Shown here in pieces: positions 19,513-30,027 of a stretch of 64,000 nucleotides of DNA. The translations under genes and the position numbers were made by a program. Numbering within the stretch: the first letter of the stretch is position 1; each line of letters starts with the position of its first letter. The notes beneath the pieces were generated by a model. That model did no database searches. It saw only the letters and a program-made list of their open reading frames with translations, and had not been told where the DNA came from. Source of the stretch: Rhodobacteraceae bacterium LNNU 3342 (GTDB lineage Bacteria > Pseudomonadota > Alphaproteobacteria > Rhodobacterales > Rhodobacteraceae); contig VUAW01000003.1 in assembly GCA_008711135.1 (NCBI GenBank), positions 1 to 64,000 of the forward strand. The letters are read 5' to 3'.

Positions 19513-19925
19513 GTGCCAGCGCTCGATCTTGCCCTGCGTCTGGGGGTGATTGGGGGCACCGCGAACGTGATCCAAGCCATTTTCTTCGAGGTATTCGGCC
19601 AAGTCACCCGCGATGTAGCAGGGGCCGTTGTCGCTGAGCAACCGGGGCTTGTGCAGCACGGTGACGCTGTCACATCCGGATGCAGCGAGCGCAATATCAA
19701 GCGTCGCGCTGACATCGTCCGCGTTCATGGTGGTGCACAGCTTCCAGCCAACGATATAGCGGGAAAAGTCATCGAGGACGGTGGACAGGTAGAACCATCC
19801 CCAGCCTGTCACCTTGAGATAGGTGAAGTCGGTCTGCCACATCTCGTTTGACCGAGTGGTCTTGTCCCTGAACTCGTCCCCGGCCTTGATCACCACATAG
19901 GCCGGGCTGGTGATGAGGTCATAGG
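19513..19925 (-). pseudogene. IS3 orfB, middle fragment (DDE core)
   Basis: Reads DLITSPAYVVIKAGDEF, MWQTDFTYLKVTGWGWFYL, LLSDNGPCYI and HPQTQGKIERWH, the central DDE domain of the outer IS3 transposase. It is bounded by the IS407-group insertion on the left and the IS21 element on the right. Joining it to the 22,229-22,565 and 18,037-18,273 pieces, with one copy of each target duplication removed, gives an uninterrupted 327-codon frame including the stop. Confidence 0.88.
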
Positions 19926-20066
19926 TGTGAGTGCTGGATGTAATCTCCCCAAAAGTGCTGGATAAAAAGTCCCCAGTTTGGCGCTGATGCCGATGGTCAG
20001 GGGGCATGCCCCTGACCATCGGCGGCGCAGAATCTTCCCTGCTGATGCCACAGGAAAGGCGAGCAG

Positions 20067-22161
<2,095 letters not shown>

Positions 22162-22228
22162 TCGCCGAACCCGTGAGGTGGGGAAAATTGCGCCAGCACT
22201 TCTGGGGATTTGTGATCCAGCATTTACA

Positions 22229-22565
22229 CATAGGACTTCAGCAGCCGATACACGGACGCTTCTGACACGAAGTACTTTTTCGTATCCGTGAAGCGAACAG
22301 CCAACTCTCGCGGAGAAAGATCCGGCTCGTGAAGCGCCAGTTCCACGATCTGATCGCGCACAGCGTCGGGGATGCGGTTCCAGACCCGGGATGGCCGTGA
22401 GGGACAGTCTTCCAGCCCCTCCGGGCCGTGTTCGACGTAGCGATCATACCCCCGGTAGAAGGTCGTGGGCGGCACCCCGATCTGTGCCAAAGTCCGGCGA
22501 ACCGGCAGGTGGGATTGCTCGACGATGCGGATGATCTCGAGCTTCTCGGACGCTGGGTATCTCAT
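22229..22565 (-). pseudogene. IS3 orfB, N-terminal fragment
   Basis: Reads MRYPASEKLEIIRIVEQSHL, then PPTTFYRGYDRYVEHGPEG and FVSEASVYRLLKSY before running into the IS21 right end. This is the HTH-containing N-terminus of the outer IS3 transposase. Its ATG overlaps the orfA stop (ATGA). Confidence 0.85.
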
Positions 22566-23010
22566 TCGTGCTCGCCCCCGGCTCCGGTCGTGTTTTTTTT
22601 GAGCAGGCGGTTCTCGAGGGTGAGGTCGGCTACAACCTCCTTGAGCGCCAGTGCCTCGGCGCGCAGGTCCTTGACCTCCATGCTGGTCGCCTGGCGCGCC
22701 GTGTCACCGGCGAGGCGCTTCTTGCCGTTCGGCGTGGCCTCGAACCGGTGGCGGCTCACGCCTCACCGAGGAACTCCTTCGACCAGCTGTAATACAGGCT
22801 CTGCGCGATCCCCTCGCGGCGGCACAGCTCGGCAATCGTCGCGTGGCCACTCGAACCGATGGCGCGACCACGCTCCATCCTCGCCGCGAAGACCCGCCAG
22901 GACAATCCTGATCTTCTCTTCGGCGCTGTGGATCTTGCGCGTCGCCCGGCGGATGTCTTTGACTGCCTTCTCCGCCTCGGCTTTCGTCGTCATGGGTTTC
23001 TTGCTCATCT
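22562..23010 (-). pseudogene. IS3 orfA of the outer element, frameshifted
   Basis: Starts MSKKPMTTKAEAEKAVKDI and IHSAEEKIRIVLAGLRGED. It then needs another frame for TIAELCRREGIAQSLYYSW and a third for KKRLAGDTARQATSMEVKD and LALKEVVADLTLENRLLKK, so at least two frameshifts are present. A run of eight A (complement of 22,592-22,599) near its end is a plausible programmed frameshifting site for the OrfAB fusion. Confidence 0.75.
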
Positions 23011-23137
23011 TCGCTCCATAAGGGCTACGATGAGCCAAGAACCCTCCGTCACGCAATCTGCCTAATCTGTTCCATGGGCGCTGACGTCAGACCTGACGTA
23101 TGCTTGGCTGCGAACGCTGTTCCCGCGGGAACAGCGT

Positions 23138-23467
23138 TCAGGTGACCCTGCTACCATAGGTCTTCGGAGGAGAGATCCCGGTCATGCTGCTCACCGGCAG
23201 GCCTCCGTTCGAACTGCTCGCGATGTAGGCGGTCGGCTTAGCCTGCACGCGATTCACGAACTGGCCTTCGCTGGTGAGGAAGCCTTGGCAGGCCCACGCG
23301 ATCATGTCGTCCAGGCCTGCGGCTTCGGCAGAATGAAGGACTTGGGCGTGGCGCGCGGGCGGGGGCAGCGACAAGGCAAGCCCCTCGATCTGGATCGCTC
23401 TTAATTGAAGCATGTCCCTCGGCACGTTCCGCGGCCTGAATAGCCTTAGCGTTAGGCGCGCTAGCAA
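23138..23467 (-). pseudogene. Small conserved hypothetical protein, 3' frameshift
   Basis: Encodes LALSLPPPARHAQVLHSAEA and WACQGFLTSEGQFVNRVQAKP, resembling a small family seen near recombinases and phage genes whose members end in SEDLW. Here the annotated frame ends ...SPPKTYGSRVT, but the neighbouring frame ends HDRDLSSEDLW and stop at about 23,153. A one-base loss near 23,225 (at ATCGCGAGCAG, likely formerly ATCGCGGAGCAG) explains this. The 5' end is unclear and overlaps the start of the next gene region. Function unknown. Confidence 0.45.
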
Positions 23468-24051
23468 TGGGCTGGCATGCTCGGCAGGCGCATAAACGTG
23501 CCTTTAAACCTGTCGTTTTCAGGAAATCGTTCTGAGCTACAATGCATATATTGTTCCCAAAACTTAACCTCATAAGCCCATTCGCGCGGCCCTCCTTCTC
23601 CTTGAGCGCTAACACACATGGTCTTTGTCAGGTTGCGAGGGAAGGGATTGATCATCATATCGCCTTCCGCATGCGCATCAATGAAGCCGTCACCTTGGTA
23701 GAGTGCCTTTCCGGTGTCAGAGAACAGAGTGTAGGTGAACTCATAGGCAGTCTTGTCGTGGTTGGTCAGCCACAGAACTGCCTCATCCTCCCCCAGTGTT
23801 GCCCTAGGGCACTTCATCGACTGGTCGATGCCGCCGAACGCAAGCCCAGCAGGTCCGTTGTCTACAAGGGTTTGCACATTTTCATCTGTCCTCTGGATAA
23901 GCATTTCAGTTGCCGCGAACCGGTTGCGGTAGTTCTCCAGGGCGTCGATAGCTTTACCGGGATAGATCAGCGCCCAAGCCGCGCCCACAGCGGAAATAAA
24001 GCCAAAAATAGTGCTAATCTTCTCAATGATCCGATAGATTTTCCCGAACAT
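23461..24051 (-). CDS. Orphan protein with one N-terminal membrane segment
   Basis: A 196-residue protein, MFGKIYRIIEKISTIFGFIS, with one hydrophobic helix at about residues 12-30 followed by a soluble domain containing MKCPRATLGEDEAVLWLTN and YEFTYTLFSDTG, which looks like a beta-rich extracytoplasmic domain. Several Cys residues occur (C80, C146 region, C165 region). Base composition is visibly lower in GC than the neighbours, suggesting horizontal origin. I do not recognise the family. It lies between the nested IS composite and an IS256 fossil. Confidence 0.55.
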   Translation of the reverse strand: MFGKIYRIIEKISTIFGFISAVGAAWALIYPGKAIDALENYRNRFAATEMLIQRTDENVQTLVDNGPAGLAFGGIDQSMKCPRATLGEDEAVLWLTNHDKTAYEFTYTLFSDTGKALYQGDGFIDAHAEGDMMINPFPRNLTKTMCVSAQGEGGPREWAYEVKFWEQYMHCSSERFPENDRFKGTFMRLPSMPAHC

Positions 24052-24244
24052 CTCTTAGTCCTTGATCGCCTATAACGCCGCACGCGGGTGAAAGAGGAGG
24101 TTGTCTTCTAAGTGCACCTCATCATCAAGATGTACCTGGACGTGCGTGGTGCATGTTGCATTCAGAACACGAGTGTATCGACCCATTGAAAATCTGGTCA
24201 CGTCCGCCAAGCTGGTGTAAATTGCGGATGGCCTGAGGGCATGA

Positions 24245-24513
24245 TCAGGCGACTTTCGTGGTTATGCTGAGAATGGAGTCGATCTCCTCCTTGTCGATCT
24301 GGGCGAAGGCCTCGACCATCATATAGCGGCTGGCGGTTTGCCATTCGTCGTTCTGCTCGAACAGGACGGTGCCGATCAGGCGCAGGATGGAAGCCTAGTT
24401 CGGAAAAATTCCAGCGACATTGGCCCGACGCTTTACCTCCTTGTTCAGACGCTCAATTGGTTTCGTGGAGTGCAACTTGGTGCGGTGCTGCCGAGGGAAT
24501 GACATGTAGGCTA
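24245..24513 (-). pseudogene. IS256-family (mutator) transposase, C-terminal fossil
   Basis: Reads SFPRQHRTKLHSTKPIERLN, KEVKRRANVAGIFPN, a stop at about 24,396, then ASILRLIGTVLFEQNDEWQT and ends SILSITTKVA. The HRTKLHSTNPIERLN block is the signature C-terminus of IS256 transposases. It is truncated on its 5' side by the IS5 element and contains an internal stop, so it is dead. Confidence 0.8.
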
Positions 24514-25399
24514 GGTCATGTTGACAGATGGCGGATCCATAGGCGGATCGACGTGATGTCGATGAAGCCGAGGAAGCTTTCTGCGGTCTTGTCGTAGCGC
24601 GTGGCGACCCGTCGGGCGTTCTTGAGCTTGTTGAAGCAGCGTTCGACGATGTTGCGGAGGTGATAAAGCGAGCGGTCCACGCCGATGCGCTTCTTGCAAG
24701 ACTTGCGCATCGGGATTACGGGCAGCACGTCACGCGCCTCCATACTTTCTCTGATCTTGTCTGCATCGTAACCGCGGTCCGCGAGCAGCACGCTCGGGCG
24801 GGGCAGATTGTCCGCCATCACCAGGTGGAAACCGAGATAGTCGGATGTCTGGCCCGGCGTGATCTCTGTCCTCATGGGAAGCCCATATGCGTTGACGAGC
24901 AGATGGATCTTGGTCGTGAAGTCACCTCGAGAACGCCTGAAACCCTGTCGCCTTCGCCATGGGCTTGAACCAGTGGCGCCTCATGGCTTAGCCCCCTTTA
25001 GCGCCCGCTGCCTGATGATGGGCGCGGATCACGGTGCTGTTGATCATTTGCAGAGCGCTTGGCACGGCGCCGCTCTGGTTCAGGGCCTCCAAGATGTCTT
25101 CCCACAGGCCCGCCAGCGTCCAGCGCCGGAACTGTCGGTAGACGCTTGACCATTTGCCGAACTCGGCCGGCAGGTCCCGCCATGGCGCGCCGGTGCGGGA
25201 AATCCAGAAAATGCCATCAAGAACAAGGCGATGATTGGCGGGCTTACACCCGTTCGCGGCGCGGACAGCAAGAATGAAGTGCTCAAAGAACATCCAATCC
25301 TCCTCCGACATGAGGTCTCGTGCCAAGCTGGTCTCCTTCGCAGATACCAACTTGAATCACCGCCAGAGCCCGCTGGGAACTCCTTTTGTCAACACGACC
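24514..25399 (-). mobile_element. IS5-family (IS427 group) insertion sequence, 886 bp
   Basis: Ends match as GGTCATGTTGACAGATGGCG (left) and GGTCGTGTTGACAAAAGGAG (right, complement) and are flanked by TA at a CTAG target. It carries a two-frame transposase on the minus strand. The right flank does not continue the IS256 fossil, so the element or a later deletion has removed its neighbourhood. Confidence 0.85.
24516..25311 (-). pseudogene. IS5/IS427-group transposase in two frames, first catalytic Asp altered
   Basis: The first frame (stop at 24,988) reads MSEEDWMFFEHFILAVRA, GIFWISRTGAPWRDLP and INSTVIRAHHQAAGAKGG. The second frame, open from about 24,970 to 24,516, reads GFRRSRGDFTTKIHLLVN, VLLADRGYDADKIRE and RNIVERCFNKLKNARR. 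Such a split is normal for this group, which fuses the frames by frameshifting. The usual IDST motif carrying the first catalytic Asp is INST here, and extra sequence separates the two parts, so activity is doubtful. Confidence 0.75.
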
Positions 25400-25878
25400 T
25401 AGGTGTAGGGGCGCGGCCGGCTCGATAATACGTGCAGAGGGTTTTATCATCGGCTTTTCGAGCCTGAGACTGATAAACACGTGGCTCGATTTGCAAGTAA
25501 TAAAGCAATGGTTTTCAGTGCTGGTCGTGTTCCAGTATAAGAGCCGCAAGCGTCATCGGATCCTTCAAGCCAACAGAACAGGCGCCCTCTGCGCCAGCGT
25601 CCGCCCCCGAGACACAGCGGCCGCAGACACAACAGGCAGAGCGCGGCTTCACTGACTGTGGCGTCAGGCAACATGGTTTCTGCCACGATCCGTGGCTTCA
25701 TCCTCACCCAGCCACTTCCAGTTCTGAAAACTGAGACCGGCACCCGGAGAGCCTCCATGATCGGCTCCTGGAGACACTCCATCCCTACAACAGTGTTCGA
25801 TGATCCGATCAGGAAGTCATCTGCACTGCATCGGGGAGTGGGGAGGTTGCTTCCCTTCGCAAGGACTGGCGGCACTGT
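25400..25878. other. Degenerate stretch without a recognisable gene
   Basis: About 480 bp between the IS5 element and the membrane protein. Overlapping open frames exist on both strands, but none shows a known motif, a good ribosome-binding site or biased codon use. I see no terminal repeats or RNA gene. Confidence 0.45.
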
Positions 25879-26322
25879 TCACTCAATCTCACTTAAGAGA
25901 AAGCGCAACTGGCACGCCAGCCACAGAAGCGATGCGTTCGCCATGACTGCGAGCATCAACACCAGCATGAGTGGAGAACCCAGAATGATCACGATGCCGA
26001 TCACTCCGAGCGAGAAAAACGCCGCAAGGGCAATGATCACGCCTTGGACGCAGATGGCGCTGATCAGAATGAAAGCGGCGCCCACAATGGGAACTTGAAC
26101 CAGAAAACCCGCCGCAATCGTGCAAATGGTATGGAAGGCCAAGAGCTCCAGCACCGGACGAATGATGTGCCATTCGAAGCTGCCGTTGGGCCGGACGTAT
26201 GTCATAAAATACTCAAGCTCCGCCCAGAACTTCAGGCCGGACTGATACGCTACATAGGCAAAGCCGAGTGCGAGCGTGAGCCGGACGACGTGAAGCGGAA
26301 TTTGAACGAGATAGTTCGTCAT
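25879..26322 (-). CDS. Small polytopic membrane protein coupled to the AAA+ ATPase
   Basis: A 147-residue protein from MTNYLVQIPLHVVRLTLALG, chosen because GGTGA lies 5 nt before this ATG. It has about four hydrophobic helices (residues ~8-25, 52-75, 78-105, 107-135) and ends LACQLRFLLSEIE. It starts 13 nt after the stop of the ATPase gene, so the two form an operon. No family recognised. By context it may be the membrane effector or anchor of the ATPase (inference). Confidence 0.6.
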   Translation of the reverse strand: MTNYLVQIPLHVVRLTLALGFAYVAYQSGLKFWAELEYFMTYVRPNGSFEWHIIRPVLELLAFHTICTIAAGFLVQVPIVGAAFILISAICVQGVIIALAAFFSLGVIGIVIILGSPLMLVLMLAVMANASLLWLACQLRFLLSEIE

Positions 26323-26335
26323 ATCATTCACCATA

Positions 26336-27670
26336 TCAATGAAGGATTGGGCGCGAAGTGATGCGGCGGAATTCTTCCGCGAGACGGTGCAGACCGCGCA
26401 GCGAGAGGCGGCCTCGCTCGATTTCACGGATCGCGGTATCGATAACTTCTTGATCGACCACGTCCTCGGCAAAAAGCCGGGTGGCCAAGCCGCGCATCTG
26501 CTGCTCAGTAGGATGGCCCACGTGATGGACCGTAAGCCGGTCTCGCAGCGGGGCCGGCAACCTGCCCAGGCAGTTGCCCATGAGCAGCCATGTTACGTGG
26601 CTTAAATCAACTTCTGCTTCGAGATACGGGCAGCGAAAGGTGCGCGCTGTCTCGCGCTGCAGGAGCGGCAAGATCGCATTAAGCGGATCACCGTGATGGC
26701 TCCGGCCGGCTTTCTCCACTTCGTCCAGAACGATAAGCGGGTTGGCATACCCGCGCTGCGCGATGAGCTGGACGGGAAGTCCAGGCTGTGCATTTGCCCA
26801 CCCGAAAGCGCCTCCCGTGAGCGACCATGGTTCGAGCACGTTGGACATGTCTACTCGCGCACTCGGCACCCCGGTCAGTTCGCCAAGCCGCGTCGCCAGA
26901 TGAGTCTTGCCGCAACCGGGCGGACCTACGATCAGCGCGGGCGGGAGACAAAAAGTCCGTTCAGGATCATCGAGAGTCTCGTGATGCCGGTGCCACATCC
27001 ACTCGATGGCCGAGGCATGCCACGGACTCTCGACGTAGAGCTGGGAGTAAATTTCATCGATCTCATGCTCAGTCAGGATCCCGCCGACCTGTTTGGGCTT
27101 GGCAAGAGACCCGCTGAGATCAACACGCGCTTGATGATCGCGGGACCCTGTCTGCAAAGGTTCAACTTCGCGCCTGTGCACGATGACCTGTCGCGCCGGG
27201 CGCGCAGCGCTGCGGGGACTTCCCAGGATGAAATCTTCCAAGCTCTGCTCGTCAGGGGCATCGCAGCCGGCGGAGCCTTGCCCGCCCGCTTTCGCGTCTC
27301 TTTGCCCGATCTCGGCTTCGATCTCCCGGCGCCGCTTCCGAACATAGTGCCACGCGGAGGTGATGCGAGAATTGTTGCGGACATGGTTAAGCTCGAGCCT
27401 GACATCTTGAATACTGCACTCGCACAGCTTTTGAAGTTCCCGGTCGTAAGCTCCGAACTTTCCGCCGCTGCGCCCGAGGGCGTACTGCTGTGCCGCGATG
27501 TGGTGGGACAGCAGGATGCGGCCCCGCAGTTCGCGATCAAGCATGCGTGCTACGCGCGGCGTCAGCGGCAGCCCTTGCCGCGCACGTTCTGCTGCAGCTT
27601 CGAAAGGACCATGGCGGAACCACGCACTTACAACTGCTGAAACTGCTCGACGGAATTTATGGTTGTCCAT
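26336..27670 (-). CDS. AAA+ ATPase with Lon-like core, unknown function
   Basis: A 444-residue protein. Residues 1-120 are helical and basic, 125-190 look like a low-complexity linker, and the AAA+ core follows. It contains Walker A VGPPGCGKTHLA (248-259), a Lon-like loop TGGAFGWANAQPG (285-297), Walker B PLIVLDEVEKAG (311-322), sensor 1 WLLMGN (361-366) and arginine-finger candidates in PLRDRLTV. No protease domain or Ser-Lys dyad follows, so it is an ATPase related to the Lon core rather than Lon itself. It precedes a small membrane protein and lies next to the integrase, a usual cargo position in islands. The function is unknown. Confidence 0.75.
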   Translation of the reverse strand: MDNHKFRRAVSAVVSAWFRHGPFEAAAERARQGLPLTPRVARMLDRELRGRILLSHHIAAQQYALGRSGGKFGAYDRELQKLCECSIQDVRLELNHVRNNSRITSAWHYVRKRRREIEAEIGQRDAKAGGQGSAGCDAPDEQSLEDFILGSPRSAARPARQVIVHRREVEPLQTGSRDHQARVDLSGSLAKPKQVGGILTEHEIDEIYSQLYVESPWHASAIEWMWHRHHETLDDPERTFCLPPALIVGPPGCGKTHLATRLGELTGVPSARVDMSNVLEPWSLTGGAFGWANAQPGLPVQLIAQRGYANPLIVLDEVEKAGRSHHGDPLNAILPLLQRETARTFRCPYLEAEVDLSHVTWLLMGNCLGRLPAPLRDRLTVHHVGHPTEQQMRGLATRLFAEDVVDQEVIDTAIREIERGRLSLRGLHRLAEEFRRITSRPILH

Positions 27671-27767
27671 GTTGCTTTCCTGGAATTGGTAGCAGCGCCG
27701 GACAGCGGTCGCGACCGCGTGTCCTGATCTGGCGCAGACAAGATGAGGCTCAGCCCAGAGGCGAGAG

Positions 27768-27974
27768 TTATACGATCGCGATGAAAAGGACCTTGGCGAC
27801 GTGCAGCGTCAGCCGGAGGCGCCTCAGGCAATTCTTCGGCAGACTGATCACGAGGCGCGGCCGGCGGCTCTCTTCAATCGCCACGTTCGAGCCGTCTTCG
27901 GCGACCGCAAACAGGCTAGAAGCAATGTTGAGGAGTGTCAGATTGGCAGACATGTCGACGGGGCGGCATGACAT
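27768..27974 (-). CDS. Possible small protein upstream of the ATPase
   Basis: A 68-codon frame, MSCRPVDMSANLTLLNIASS, with AAAGG about 8 nt before the ATG, ending NCLRRLRLTLHVAKVLFIAIV. It lies 97 bp before the ATPase gene in the same direction and could be the first gene of that cassette. The hydrophobic C-terminus might be membrane-seeking. No family recognised; it could also be chance coding. Confidence 0.35.
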   Translation of the reverse strand: MSCRPVDMSANLTLLNIASSLFAVAEDGSNVAIEESRRPRLVISLPKNCLRRLRLTLHVAKVLFIAIV

Positions 27975-28319
27975 TGGAATGACCTTTCTCACTGAGATCG
28001 CTGTTCAATCCAGTTGCAATCATCAGATCTCTGAATCTAATACGCACGCTACTTGCGCCGCCGAGCGGCGGTCAGGATATGCGAGGTATGATCAGTGTGT
28101 TGGTCATGGCAGAAAGCATAAGGCTGTCCCCGAGAAGACGTCAATCCAAAAAATGGAGCTTGCAGAAGATGCTCCCATTCCTTTAATTGGGTGCATCCGT
28201 AGCCCATCGTGGGCCTCGTCTTCGATTGAAACATTCGGCGGTGACACGCAGCACAAGCGCCCAAGTGCTTCTGCAGTCCAGGCTTTCGCCTGCGCCCGAG
28301 TACACATTGGAGACGATAG
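27975..28319. other. Divergent intergenic region between ATPase cassette and integrase
   Basis: About 345 bp that should hold the promoters of the minus-strand ATPase cassette and the plus-strand integrase. A short GC hairpin (GCCGCCGAGCGGCGG near 28,058) is visible. No further gene is supported. Confidence 0.4.
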
Positions 28320-29408
28320 ATGGCGGATGCAGTTCGCGCGCCCTTCCTTACATGGCCGAAAGGGAAGTCTTCCTTCCAGATCCGAGACGGGAAGAAATAC
28401 ATTTCCACAGGCAAGACCACCAGACCAGAGGCGATGGTGGTTCTGCTTGAGTATGTTGAACGCAGAAGAAGCGAAGAAAGGCGCTCCGCCGCCCCTGCAG
28501 TACGGCTTGCCACTGTTGCACACGTGCTTGATGCATGGGCCGAAGAGCGGCAGCGCAAAAATCCCGAAACTTGGCGTCGGAAGTGGTCGAGCCTTCACCG
28601 CCGCATGCGCGCCAAGGCCGGAAGATACCTGCTATCCGCAATTAACCAGAGCTGGGTAAGCTGGTACGAAGGGGAACGGTATCGGGAAGGTGCCGCCGAA
28701 CCGACGGTTCGGCAGGAGCTTGCGTCTCTCGTCTCCGCGTGGAAGATCGCTCTTCGTGCACACCCTCCGATTACCGATTTTCCGGTTCCCTCCTTCGATC
28801 TGCCATCTGCTTCTGAGCTACGCGAAGCTTTCCTGACACGCTCCGAAGCGGAAAGGCTGATCGACGCGGCAGACAAAGAATATGTGAGGCTGTTCATCCG
28901 CCTGGGTCTTGCCACGGCCGGACGGCACAGGGCCATTCTGGACCTCACTTGGTCCTGTGTGGACCTCGAAGCAGGCACGGTGGATCTTCGCGGCAGGAAA
29001 GCCTTGAATGAACCGGTTCTGCTCGATGAGCGCGGTCGCCGGATCAAGGCTGCGAAACAGAAGAAACGGGGATTTTGCAAGATCGAGGGATTTTTGATCG
29101 ACCAACTGCGTGAGGCACAAGAGCGTGCGGCTACGGATTATGTCATTGAGCATGCCGGAAGACGCTTGAACTCCATTCACCGCGGCTTCAAGGCGGCTGT
29201 CATTCGTGCTGGACTGGATCCGGAAACGGTCACCCCGCACGTTCTGCGGCACACGGCTATTACATGGCTCATGCAAGCTGGTGAAGATATCTACCGCGTC
29301 GCAGGTTTCGCCGGACATTCCTCACCAAAGATGATCGAAAAAGTTTATGGGCATCATCACCCTGACTTTCAGCAGTCGATTGCACGGCGGCTCGCACAAG
29401 AACGATGA
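28320..29408 (+). CDS. Tyrosine recombinase (island integrase)
   Basis: A 362-residue site-specific recombinase. The N-terminal core-binding domain contains VAHVLDAWAEERQRKNPETW. The catalytic domain shows LATAGRHRAILDLTWSCVDL (first Arg), HVLRHTAITWLMQ (His-x-x-Arg), FAGHSSPKMIEKVYGHHHPD (His and the nucleophilic Tyr). All R-H-R-H-Y residues are visible, so it is probably active. The C-terminus is 176 bp from a tRNA-Ser 3' fragment, as expected for an integrase that targets that tRNA gene. Confidence 0.9.
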   Translation: MADAVRAPFLTWPKGKSSFQIRDGKKYISTGKTTRPEAMVVLLEYVERRRSEERRSAAPAVRLATVAHVLDAWAEERQRKNPETWRRKWSSLHRRMRAKAGRYLLSAINQSWVSWYEGERYREGAAEPTVRQELASLVSAWKIALRAHPPITDFPVPSFDLPSASELREAFLTRSEAERLIDAADKEYVRLFIRLGLATAGRHRAILDLTWSCVDLEAGTVDLRGRKALNEPVLLDERGRRIKAAKQKKRGFCKIEGFLIDQLREAQERAATDYVIEHAGRRLNSIHRGFKAAVIRAGLDPETVTPHVLRHTAITWLMQAGEDIYRVAGFAGHSSPKMIEKVYGHHHPDFQQSIARRLAQER

Positions 29409-29459
29409 AATCGTCAAGGGTGCAGCCGTGTTACCAGACGGTAATTTAAGGCCCAAAAG

Positions 29460-29505
29460 CATCTCTACACGAACGCAATCCACTGCTTACGTTCGTGTAG
29501 AGATG
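29460..29505. repeat. Perfect 16-bp inverted repeat
   Basis: CATCTCTACACGAACG is repeated as its exact complement after a 14-nt loop, about 50 bp downstream of the integrase. No U-run follows on the plus strand, so it is a poor intrinsic terminator. It may be a recombination-directing or integrase arm site, or a transcription barrier at the island end. Confidence 0.8.
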
Positions 29506-29584
29506 GAGACACAACTTACTATATAATAAGAAAAATCTGGGCCCCGAGCTTTATTCATTACAGCAATTTTGCGTAGAGCTGCGA

Positions 29585-29644
29585 TCCTGCTAAGGGTGCA
29601 GACGGGAAACCGTCTCGAGGGTTCGAATCCCTTCGTCTCCGCCA
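29585..29644 (+). repeat. tRNA-Ser(GCU) 3' fragment, attachment site of an integrated island
   Basis: Sequence from the anticodon loop (CTGCTAAGG) through the variable arm, T arm (GAGGGTTCGAATCCCTTC) and acceptor 3' strand GTCTCCGCCA is that of a tRNA-Ser(GCU) gene. The upstream half (acceptor 5' strand and D arm) is missing; TTTTGCGTAGAGCTGCGA stands in its place. Such 3' fragments are the duplicated attachment cores left when an element integrates into a tRNA gene. The complete tRNA should lie at the other end of the island, left of this window. Confidence 0.8.
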
Positions 29645-30027
29645 TACTCTCCTATTCGCTCTAAAGTCGTTAAGACTTTTCGAAGTCCCACTGCGCACCC
29701 GTCTACTGCCCTTCGCCTCGGGAACGCATAGCGCCACCCTGTGGGGCACTTGGGCGCAACAGCGCCTTTGAGAGGTGCTGCTTCAGCTTTTCAAGAGAGC
29801 CTTGCTCCTCATGCTTACCTTGATGTCGCCTTTAGGTGGTAGTCCGCTTGCGCCATACATGGCGATGAGCATCATTTCGCATGGGCCCGCGGGCAAAGGT
29901 TCAGCTTGCTTGTGCATATTCCGGTGGCTCTCTACGCCTGCCCACCGCCAAGAAGCGAACTACCCCCGTCGACTGTTTGACGCATTGTCGGGACGCGGCT
30001 TGTGCTGTCACGCGAGGAGCCAAGACA

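Noticed and set aside
29558-29749. Short minus-strand frame containing RRRRDSNPRDGFPSAPL
   Set aside because: This peptide is the well-known artefact of translating a tRNA antisense; it only reflects the tRNA-Ser fragment.
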